Of a DNA stretch of 20,579 nt, positions 1-6,085 are shown piece by piece (positions within the stretch are counted from its first letter, which is position 1; the number at the start of each line of letters is the position of its first letter). A program made the translations under genes and the position numbers. This DNA comes from a virus, in IMG/VR virus record IMGVR_UViG_3300024520_000593, positions 1 through 20,579 of that record. One strand, 5' to 3'. Below the pieces are notes generated by a model. The model was not told where the DNA came from, did not search any database, and worked only from the letters and a program-made list of their open reading frames with translations.

Positions 1-1713
1 CTCGGTTGATTGAGTGATTTGGAGTTGTGCAGACGCGATACTCACATCAGCAGCATTCTTGTTCTGCTGGATCGCCAGGTGTTTGACGCGCTCATGGGAC
101 TGCGCCAGTGCGGTTTGACCTTGGATATTGGCCTCGTAGACGCGCACCAGGGCTACATAGTGCGCAACTGCACCCTCCAGTCTGGCTATCTCACCTTCCA
201 CTTCGGCCCGGGCGCCATCGACCTTGGCCTGAAACTCCTGCACCCGCAGCCCGCCAATGTCCACATCGCTGCGCGTTCTGGCGATTTCCACATCGGCGCC
301 GGCCTTGAATGCGTCAACCCGGCGACCAAAGGCGCTGGCTTGGGCCTCAAACACCTGAACCTTACCAAGCTCGCCTTGGATCGCGGAACCCCACGCCCGG
401 TACTCGGATTCCTTGGCTCCCTGTTCGGCTCGGTAGGCGTCGACTTCGGCGGCGAATGCCGCCACCCGCTCCGTGTTGACCTTGGCGACCGCTTCGGCTC
501 CGCTTACCTGGGCGATGTAGATGTTGATCAGCGCATTGACGCCCTGAACGTGTGCGATGTACCGTTCAATCTCCTGCTGGTTGATCTGGACCCTGAGCGA
601 ACGAATCTCCAGCTCGGCCTTCAGTTCCTCTACCTTGGCAAGCTCGGCCTCGATGAGCGCCTGAAACCGCAGAACCTCAACCTTGAAAATCTCAAGCTCG
701 ACGTTGTACCGCTGCACCTTGGCGTTAAACAGCGCAACACTGGCATCCAAGATGATTCGCCCGGCCTGCAGGGACCGCTCGTAGTAGGCGATATGATCGT
801 TGATCAGTTGCGTTTCAATCGCGATGCCTTGGGCCAGGTAGTGCTTGCGAGTCTCCACTTCATCGGTGCGCCGCGTGACGTAAATCTCCCGCGACAGGGC
901 CGACCGCTCGGAAGCGGTTTTGTGCGTGACCTCATTTTGCATTCTGACCAACGCGCCAGGTGGTAACTGGAACCCACGGGCGGCGAACTCTCGGTCGATT
1001 TCTCGGCGGGAACGAACACGATTGATTTCCTCGCGCCCATCGGCACGCTCAAACAGCGCATCCTCGACGGCGGCAGGCAGACTCGAACCATTGTTGATCG
1101 CATCGGTGATCGTGTTCTTGACCAGTGTGACCAGCGCGGAACCGTAGAACGCATTGGTGTAATCCCAACTCAGTTCAAGGTCGGGTATGGGCGTGCTCGG
1201 CGTCAGGGCACTGAAGGTTGGGATGTTGAGCGCCAGATCGGCCAGGTCATCGAGGTTGACCACGGTCAGGGTCGGCGCGTCGTCCAGGGTGATGGTCGGA
1301 ACGGCGGGCAGATTAACATCGTCCAGATCGGGCGCGGCAAAGGTCCGCGTGTCCAGGGGGCCGGGTTGCGCCGGGAACGACAATTCCGCCGGCTCGTCGG
1401 TGAACACGGGCGGGGCTCCAATGACCGGCACATGGACATCCTGCGCTGGTGGCGCGGCAGGACCGTTGTAAGTGATCGGGTAATCGTTCAAATCCAGTTC
1501 AGCGCCGAAGTTGGGCCAACGAAAACTGGTCAGGTCGCGTAGAAATGCCTCATCAAAATCAATATTGAAATTGACCGCATCGAGCTCAAAGTTTCCCAGG
1601 CCGGTGATGGCATTGCCTGCCGCCGCCAAGGAACCGTTGGCGTAAGACCTTGCGTCGGCAAGCCCTGCTTCGACAATCGCGTAGGGACCGTTGGGGGAAA
1701 TGCAATCACTCAC
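1..1713 (-). CDS. Large helical/coiled-coil phage virion protein, 3' end off the window (571 codons visible)
   Basis: An uninterrupted minus-strand frame runs from a GTG at 1713-1711 to the window edge, giving 571 codons without a stop. An in-frame TGA lies two codons upstream of the GTG, so no earlier start is possible. AGGAGAG sits six bases upstream and the gene overlaps the stop of the preceding gene by 8 nt. Residues 1-180 are Pro/Asp-rich with low-complexity linkers. Residues 222-255 contain a charged Arg/Glu stretch followed by FAARGFQLPPGAL, a pattern I recall from large structural proteins of other phages. From about residue 290 onward the chain is Ala/Glu/Gln/Val-rich with long heptad-like helices and almost no Pro or Gly, consistent with an extended coiled coil. 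It is probably a virion rod, tail-associated or internal protein, but no enzymatic motif is visible and the function is unknown. The true length cannot be given because the stop lies outside the window. Confidence 0.85.
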   Translation of the reverse strand, partial: MSDCISPNGPYAIVEAGLADARSYANGSLAAAGNAITGLGNFELDAVNFNIDFDEAFLRDLTSFRWPNFGAELDLNDYPITYNGPAAPPAQDVHVPVIGAPPVFTDEPAELSFPAQPGPLDTRTFAAPDLDDVNLPAVPTITLDDAPTLTVVNLDDLADLALNIPTFSALTPSTPIPDLELSWDYTNAFYGSALVTLVKNTITDAINNGSSLPAAVEDALFERADGREEINRVRSRREIDREFAARGFQLPPGALVRMQNEVTHKTASERSALSREIYVTRRTDEVETRKHYLAQGIAIETQLINDHIAYYERSLQAGRIILDASVALFNAKVQRYNVELEIFKVEVLRFQALIEAELAKVEELKAELEIRSLRVQINQQEIERYIAHVQGVNALINIYIAQVSGAEAVAKVNTERVAAFAAEVDAYRAEQGAKESEYRAWGSAIQGELGKVQVFEAQASAFGRRVDAFKAGADVEIARTRSDVDIGGLRVQEFQAKVDGARAEVEGEIARLEGAVAHYVALVRVYEANIQGQTALAQSHERVKHLAIQQNKNAADVSIASAQLQITQSTE

Positions 1714-2830
1714 TGTTCACTCTCCTGGTCAGCATGATGGGCATGAACTGGATGCTCTCCAGATCGAAGTCTGCGCCATCAATGTTCGCAAGCTCAAAGC
1801 CCCAATACCGGGACTTGACGCCGCCGCCGAGTTTCCGGCGGGCCTCACGGTACGTGTCAGCCGTCTGCTGCACCAACTCGTAGTGCCGCTCGGTCTTTGC
1901 CCCGTCCGCGGTGTCAATGATCTTCAGCAGCACCTGACCGTCCGTGGTGTAGCCCATATAGGCGTACTTCAGGCGCTTCAGATAGGTCGAATCGAAATCC
2001 AGCAGGCCGGAACGAATGTGCGCGTCGATCTGCGTGCCCGCATCGTCTGCGCCCTCCAGCAAGTAGATGCCGTTGTCTCTTGCGCCGTAGTATTGGCCGT
2101 CGATCAGAGCAAACGAGTTGTACGGAAAATTGGCGTAGTTGCTCGCCGCCTTGCTCTCGGTGTTCAGCACATAGGCCCAGTAGATTCTGTCATCAATGAC
2201 GATCTGGACCGCGATCTCGATGGTTTCAACCAACGAGTTAAATGCGTGTAATGTGTCGGCCAGCGTGGTGCCGAGAGAGACAGTCTCTGCGGCGGTCACG
2301 ACCGCCATCAGGGTCGGGATCGCGGCGGCGGTCATCAAAGCCGACTCAACCGCCGCCACGTTGGCGTTGTACAGGTCGGAGATAACCGCAGTCATCGAGA
2401 TCGTTTCCGAAGCGGTCGGGGCGAAACGGACCTCCAAGAGGTCGTTGATCGTCATGCCGGCGGCGATTTGATAGATCGCCTGAATCGGACTGAGCGCCAA
2501 ACTGCTCATGGTCAGAGCCTCAACAGCCCTGACCACGGTTGTCGCAAAGGCGGCGTCGGTGACGGTCATCGTCACTGATTCGGTTGCGAACACCTTGAAT
2601 GCGAGTTTAATTGCGTCGGAGAGCGTTGCGCCGTCGGCCAACTGCTCCAGCACCTGAATCGTTGGCGCGTCAGTCGCGGTCAGCGTAATGGTTTCCAACA
2701 ACCCGCTTATCAGGGTGTCGAGCATCACCGGGGTGATCGTGACGCTTTCCTGCAAGTGAATCTCGGTCGAGCCGTCGGCTGTTGGCGCCGCAATAGGCGC
2801 CGAACCGATAATCGCGGAGCCGAGCAACAT
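1706..2830 (-). CDS. Repeat-containing phage structural protein (tail/appendage-associated)
   Basis: The 374-residue protein has two parts. Residues 28-210 hold about ten degenerate repeats of 18-20 residues. Each begins with an acidic residue followed by alternating Ser/Thr and hydrophobic residues, for example ESVTIT, ETITLT, ESVTMT, ETISMT and ETVSLG. Residues 217-370 form a globular domain with motifs such as NSFALIDGQYYGA, GIYLLEGADDAG, KRLKYAYMGY and RYWGFELAN. I recall this domain from virion proteins of other tailed phages, without an assigned function. The start ATG overlaps the stop of the upstream gene by one base (TAATG), indicating translational coupling. It lies in the appendage cluster between a fiber-domain protein and a giant helical protein, so a role in tail or fiber assembly is inferred. 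No signal peptide, membrane helix or catalytic motif is visible. Confidence 0.8.
   Translation of the reverse strand: MLLGSAIIGSAPIAAPTADGSTEIHLQESVTITPVMLDTLISGLLETITLTATDAPTIQVLEQLADGATLSDAIKLAFKVFATESVTMTVTDAAFATTVVRAVEALTMSSLALSPIQAIYQIAAGMTINDLLEVRFAPTASETISMTAVISDLYNANVAAVESALMTAAAIPTLMAVVTAAETVSLGTTLADTLHAFNSLVETIEIAVQIVIDDRIYWAYVLNTESKAASNYANFPYNSFALIDGQYYGARDNGIYLLEGADDAGTQIDAHIRSGLLDFDSTYLKRLKYAYMGYTTDGQVLLKIIDTADGAKTERHYELVQQTADTYREARRKLGGGVKSRYWGFELANIDGADFDLESIQFMPIMLTRRVNSE
1714..1726 (-). promoter_or_regulatory. Ribosome binding site deciding a GTG start
   Basis: On the minus strand AGGAGAG (1726-1720) is followed by TGAACA and the GTG at 1713. The spacing is ideal and the site lies inside the 3' end of the upstream gene. 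It supports GTG as the real start of the large edge-truncated gene, whose frame has no ATG near this point. Confidence 0.7.
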
Positions 2831-3654
2831 TAGCCGACCTCAACCATATTGAGATGTCCGTGCCAGTGGATGCTATGACTGGCCGCACCCGTAACCTTGA
2901 TTGACAGCCTGTCGTTGGTGTCGTCGGCAGTGATTGCAACGGTCCAGGCTGCGTCGTCCTCTCCAATGACCGTGATTGTCGGAGTGCCTACCAGGGCGCA
3001 AGTCCCTGAAACCACCTTGATAGCTCCCTCAATGCGGTAAGCGCCGCAATCTCCCACCGTTGCGCCGCTGTATTGCCACGCACCGATTAGCCCGTCAAAG
3101 ACGTATAGGCGATCGTCAAGCAAATCCAGGTCTTCGTTAGTAGCGAAGTTTACAGCGCCAATCTGAAACTCGGCCGGGGTGGCGTTGGTCGTGACCATGC
3201 TGATGGGAACCTTATGCACCTGCGAGTCGCCGGTTACAGCGCGTCTGCCGTAAGCGTAGGTTCTCACGCCTTTCCATGCGGCAACAGGGAGATCGACCTG
3301 AACAGCAGCGCCGCCCTGTTTCACCTTGTAATCGCCCATCCCTTCCAGGGACGAAGCAACGACGATACCCATCGTCTTGTTGCCAACCGCCCAATCAACC
3401 GCAGAACCACTGTTGCTGCTTTCCAGCACATCGCCCCTGGTCAACGTCCCACCAGCTTCGGTCCAAACGCCGCGCACAACCTCCCAGTCAGTCCCGTTGT
3501 CTTCTTCGACGTAGTATTCAATTTCATCGCCCGTTAAAAGGGCGTCGGCAAACGTCTGATAGGTCGGGAATGCTGTGCCGATGACGGTGTAGCTGCCTGT
3601 TCCCGTTGTGGCCGTCTTGTCTTTGGTTCGCGCCGGTCTTACTGGCTGTGCCAT
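2830..3654 (-). CDS. Phage tail fiber-like / minor structural protein
   Basis: The protein has 274 residues. Residues 10-100 match a widespread phage fiber N-terminal module by pattern: a KDKTATTGTG stretch, a TYQTFADAL segment, WEVVRGVWTEAGGTLTRG, then VLESSNSGSAVDWAVGNK. In other phages this module (short strands with a conserved TxTTGTG...FxDA...Y...WE.G.G.....LTR....SS) lies near the start of tail fibers and minor virion proteins. The C-terminal 80 residues are a beta-rich Gly/Thr/Val domain with a WTVAITADDTNDRLSIKVTG motif, typical of phage appendage tips. The ATG follows an 8-10 nt gap after the upstream gene and the stop overlaps the next ATG. It probably contributes to a host-contact appendage, but no receptor-binding or depolymerase motif can be identified. 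Confidence 0.75.
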   Translation of the reverse strand: MAQPVRPARTKDKTATTGTGSYTVIGTAFPTYQTFADALLTGDEIEYYVEEDNGTDWEVVRGVWTEAGGTLTRGDVLESSNSGSAVDWAVGNKTMGIVVASSLEGMGDYKVKQGGAAVQVDLPVAAWKGVRTYAYGRRAVTGDSQVHKVPISMVTTNATPAEFQIGAVNFATNEDLDLLDDRLYVFDGLIGAWQYSGATVGDCGAYRIEGAIKVVSGTCALVGTPTITVIGEDDAAWTVAITADDTNDRLSIKVTGAASHSIHWHGHLNMVEVG

Positions 3655-3664
3655 TTCTGAATCC

Positions 3665-3997
3665 TCAAGTTATCGTTACGGGCAATGGGCCTAGAGTGAA
3701 TGTATCGGCACCCCTAACAACAACGGCCCCGAAATCTAAGTCCCCAGGGTCCCAATCCGTTTGAGCTAAAAGGATGTTCCACATATATTGCCGCAGAACG
3801 TCGCCACCACCTACGTCCGACCACGGGTCCCAGGTGATTATGTCAGTGCTTACGGTGTTCAATATCTTGACAATAAACCCACCGTTGAACTCACTCCAGC
3901 CACCGATGGTCAAAGAGTCCACTTCAGGGCCGGTCGCTGCTAATTTGTTGCCAGCCAACACGGTTAGTTCTTGGAGTTTGATTATCGGGTCTGCCAT
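3665..3997 (-). CDS. Small phage protein of unknown function (appendage cluster)
   Basis: A 110-residue, mildly acidic protein, rich in Val, Ile, Thr, Asp and Trp and predicted to be mostly beta. No domain is recognised. Its ATG overlaps the stop of the upstream gene by one base (TGATG), and the downstream gene starts about ten bases after its stop, so it is translated within the same operon. It has no signal peptide, no basic DNA-binding character and no cysteines. Its position between two beta-rich virion proteins suggests a structural or appendage component, which is inference from context only. Confidence 0.7.
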   Translation of the reverse strand: MADPIIKLQELTVLAGNKLAATGPEVDSLTIGGWSEFNGGFIVKILNTVSTDIITWDPWSDVGGGDVLRQYMWNILLAQTDWDPGDLDFGAVVVRGADTFTLGPLPVTIT

Positions 3998-4704
3998 CAG
4001 AGAGTGACCCCGCCACCAATGTGCATACTTGTAAAAACAGACGCATTTATTGACGGCCCCGAGATGCTGGCTGTAATCTCAAACGTCGCCGCAGGGGTGT
4101 CTTGGGCTACTGAAGCTATTGACAATATCCAATCCAACTCAAGCATCGCGTAAGGGCACCCAGTCAAATCCGCATCAGTATCTAACCACTGTGTTGGGGT
4201 TGCGCCGTCCAGCGCCACAACAGACCAGCTCCATGTAACGGTGTCGTCGGCGGTTGGGCCTGCGATGCAGAAGTCAAAATACCTATAGTCGGCAACAGCG
4301 GCGCCTCCGTCTACATCCACCAGGTCTGGCGTATAAATCTCAAAATGCAGGGGAGATGTGGAACCGCCAGAACCAGGACCGTGATCAGTACCAAACGACA
4401 TCCTGTACCAATCATCAGCCAGGTCTTCCGTCCCCCAAGAAGCAACGACGCTGCCGACGCTGGGGCTCTCACCGACAGGCGCAGCACCAACCTTGGCAAC
4501 ACCCATGACGCCCAGGTGAACAAACCTTACGGACCGCCCACCAGGCACGTTCATTTGCATCGACCACTTATCGACCCCGCCAATTTCGTGTCGATTAGCG
4601 GCTTGGCCTGCCGCCGACTTTATTGCGGCCTGGAGCTCGGCACTAGGCGATTCCCCATCTTCGATCTGCCAATTGATGGGCTTGTTGTAGAACCCGGCTG
4701 GCAA
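3997..4704 (-). CDS. Beta-rich phage protein of unknown function
   Basis: A 235-residue protein. The N-terminus contains NWQIEDGESPSAELQAAIKS, and the remainder alternates Gly/Ser-rich turns with strands ending in Trp, Tyr and Phe (DDWYRMSFGTD, PLHFEIYTPDL, TVTWSWSVVALDG). This suggests a jelly-roll or lectin-like beta sandwich, but no family is recognised by eye. The gene lies directly downstream of another beta-rich virion gene (10 nt gap) and overlaps the next gene by one base, so it is part of the appendage operon. A carbohydrate-binding or fiber accessory role is possible but unproven. Confidence 0.72.
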   Translation of the reverse strand: MPAGFYNKPINWQIEDGESPSAELQAAIKSAAGQAANRHEIGGVDKWSMQMNVPGGRSVRFVHLGVMGVAKVGAAPVGESPSVGSVVASWGTEDLADDWYRMSFGTDHGPGSGGSTSPLHFEIYTPDLVDVDGGAAVADYRYFDFCIAGPTADDTVTWSWSVVALDGATPTQWLDTDADLTGCPYAMLELDWILSIASVAQDTPAATFEITASISGPSINASVFTSMHIGGGVTL

Positions 4705-4714
4705 AGGGTGTGAC

Positions 4715-5302
4715 TTACGTGCTGGCGGCTGACAGGGTGTATTGAACGGTCAGGATGTCGGACACCGCCAAGGTTCTCGAGGAACCGAAGCGCGTCGCCG
4801 CTGCCAGTTTGCCAGTCACCGCAGATTTGGTCGAAACCGAAAGCAGGCCCGCGCCGTAGATCGTGCCACCGCCGGCAGACATCGTGAAGTCGGCCTTGAC
4901 AGCTGCGTTGGAGATGGCCTGACCGGATACCGCATCGTCAGCCCAGGTCACGCGGGCAGCTTCGTCGTAGTTGGTGAATTCGGTGGCGGTGCCGTCGAAT
5001 GTCGCCGCAGTCAAAGTGTTCGCAGGGGTGATGTTGCCTGAGAACGGCGCGATGTACCACGTAGCGCTTTGCGTGCCGTTGCCGAGCCACACATCCAGCA
5101 GATCATCGAGACCCTCGTCCGGTATGATGTTCGGCGTCACTTCGATGTCGGCACCGTTCACCTGGGTGATCCACGAGCCGCCGATCATGATTCCCATCGC
5201 GGGAAACACAATCACACCGTCAGTGCGGCGCTCGTATTTATGGGCGCCGATCCGTTGCAATACTTCCCGGCGGTGACTATCAATATTGATACATGGGTTC
5301 AT
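4715..5302 (-). CDS. Phage virion-associated protein, function unassigned
   Basis: A 195-residue protein. After a short N-terminal segment containing two Arg/His-rich turns, residues 55-105 carry the pattern TPNIIPDEGLDDLLDVWLGN, then TWYIAPFSGNITPA and TEFTNYDEAARVTW. I know this combination from hypothetical structural proteins of many tailed phages. The C-terminal half is beta-rich, with GGGTIYGAGLLSV and a run of small residues ending in LTVQYTLSAA. The start is supported by GGAG eight bases upstream of the ATG. A perfect 14-bp palindrome (5278-5291) lies within codons 4-9. The gene follows a 191-nt gap, unusual for this compact region, so it may be the first gene of a separately controlled transcript. 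A virion role is likely; the exact function is unknown. Confidence 0.77.
   Translation of the reverse strand: MNPCINIDSHRREVLQRIGAHKYERRTDGVIVFPAMGIMIGGSWITQVNGADIEVTPNIIPDEGLDDLLDVWLGNGTQSATWYIAPFSGNITPANTLTAATFDGTATEFTNYDEAARVTWADDAVSGQAISNAAVKADFTMSAGGGTIYGAGLLSVSTKSAVTGKLAAATRFGSSRTLAVSDILTVQYTLSAAST
5278..5291. repeat. Perfect 14-bp palindrome TATCAATATTGATA
   Basis: The sequence equals its own reverse complement over all 14 bases. It is AT-rich within GC-rich surroundings and sits at codons 4-9 of the gene starting at 5302. It could be an operator-like site just inside the gene, or a by-product of the codons used. Only the symmetry is directly seen. Confidence 0.5.
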
Positions 5303-5370
5303 GGATTCAGCTCCATTTTTTCAAGGGACAACTTGCGTGGACCAACCATGTTTTGGCCGGCATCACACAT
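5299..5370 (-). CDS. Tentative 23-codon leader-like ORF overlapping the next start
   Basis: In the otherwise gene-free gap, a minus-strand frame opens after a TAA near 5469 and stays open to a TGA at 5301-5299. That TGA overlaps the ATG of the next gene in an ATGA configuration. The first ATG in this frame is at 5370. The encoded stretch includes CDAGQNMVGPRKLSLEK, and upstream codons without an ATG continue with CPLSM, giving a CxxxxC-like spacing. No good ribosome binding site is seen. It may be a leader peptide, a remnant of a lost gene, or chance. Confidence 0.2.
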   Translation of the reverse strand: MCDAGQNMVGPRKLSLEKMELNP

Positions 5371-5440
5371 CGACAGAGGGCACAGCGGCCCAGGGGATTC
5401 AGGTAATTCGGGCAGGAAGTGCAAATATCGAGTCGGGCGT

Positions 5441-5474
5441 CCCGCTTACCCCTGCCCAGGATAAGCGGGTTTTT
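5441..5474 (+). terminator. Intrinsic terminator oriented along the plus strand
   Basis: CCCGCTTA (5441-5448) pairs perfectly with TAAGCGGG (5462-5469) across a 13-nt loop that can itself pair weakly (CCT with AGG). TTTTT follows immediately at 5470-5474. Read on the minus strand the hairpin is preceded by A5 but followed by ACGCCC, so it would not be a classical terminator in the direction of the genes. No plus-strand gene that would need it is evident. Confidence 0.55.
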
Positions 5475-5493
5475 CAAACCGTTGCCTGCGGGC

Positions 5494-5757
5494 TCATTTT
5501 TTCCTCACACCCGCCGGTTTCTTACCGCCCCTGACACGCGATTTCCTGGGTGGGGGCGGGGGCACCCATGCGGGTGCTTTTTGAATCTTTTGTAGAATTG
5601 CTGCTGCATTCTGTACAAATTGAATGCCTCCTGACTTGACACCCAGGTCAATTAACTGGACCAGAGCATCAAGTTCCGCACCAGTCCATTTTCCGAGGTC
5701 TTTAGTTGGTGTCGCTTGGCTCGGTTGTGGCTCCTCTTTTGGTGTTTCTTCGGTCAT
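5494..5757 (-). CDS. Small phage protein with proline and basic tail, unknown function
   Basis: The protein has 87 residues in three parts. The N-terminus is Pro/Glu/Gln/Thr-rich and flexible. Residues 21-55 form an amphipathic helical segment (KWTGAELDALVQLIDLGVKS, then a FVQNAAAILQKIQ helix). After that come a PPPPP stretch and a strongly basic Lys/Arg/Gly tail. AAGAGGAA lies nine bases upstream of the ATG, a strong ribosome binding site. It sits immediately downstream of the gene following the tail fiber and is the last gene before the 191-nt gap. The basic tail suggests nucleic acid or protein contact. No family is recognised. It could be a fiber-assembly accessory or a small virion protein. 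Confidence 0.7.
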   Translation of the reverse strand: MTEETPKEEPQPSQATPTKDLGKWTGAELDALVQLIDLGVKSGGIQFVQNAAAILQKIQKAPAWVPPPPPRKSRVRGGKKPAGVRKK

Positions 5758-5778
5758 ATCTTGGTTCCTCTTTTGGAA

Positions 5779-6084
5779 TTACGGGTCGGGCTCTACGGGT
5801 ATATCGACAAGGGCGCTTGCCTCTGCCGCGTCGATGTCGTCTTGGTGGGGCGTTGCTGATTTTACATCAGCAACCCGTACGTTTGAAATCTGACCTTGAC
5901 TGATCCGCTGGAACAACTGGACGTACCGACGGGCCAGGTCCTCTTCGCTCGGCTCGGGGTCTTCGATTCCAGGCTTGTAGCCTAACGTATCGGCGATGAT
6001 GATGTTCGTCTGCGGTACGCTGGTGTTTTCATCGCGCAAAGCGTTAACGATCCCTTTGGCTCTTATGACTGCTGGTTGTGGCAT
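5779..6084 (-). CDS. Small phage protein of unknown function, downstream of tail fiber
   Basis: A 101-residue acidic protein. Residues 1-50 contain the pattern RAKGIVNALRDENTSVP followed by IIIADTLGYKPG. Residues 50-65 form an acidic to amphipathic helix with a RRYVQLFQRIS segment, and the C-terminus ends in an Asp/Glu/Pro-rich tail. The ATG lies one base after the stop of the fiber gene, with GGGAG nine bases upstream, so expression is coupled to the fiber. No domain is recognised. Position directly after a fiber gene is typical of fiber-assembly or adaptor proteins, but that role is only inferred. Confidence 0.7.
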   Translation of the reverse strand: MPQPAVIRAKGIVNALRDENTSVPQTNIIIADTLGYKPGIEDPEPSEEDLARRYVQLFQRISQGQISNVRVADVKSATPHQDDIDAAEASALVDIPVEPDP

Positions 6085-6085
6085 T

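Noticed and set aside
10-966. Plus-strand open frame of 318 codons
   Set aside because: It lies opposite the continuous 571-codon minus-strand frame, which has a GTG start, good ribosome binding site and coherent coiled-coil composition. The plus frame has no recognisable domain and is a shadow.
5286-5534. Plus-strand frame of 82 codons across the 5.3-5.5 kb gap
   Set aside because: It would begin at a TTG without a ribosome binding site, and the plus-oriented terminator lies within it. No domain is recognised. It may be chance, though the terminator itself is retained as a finding.
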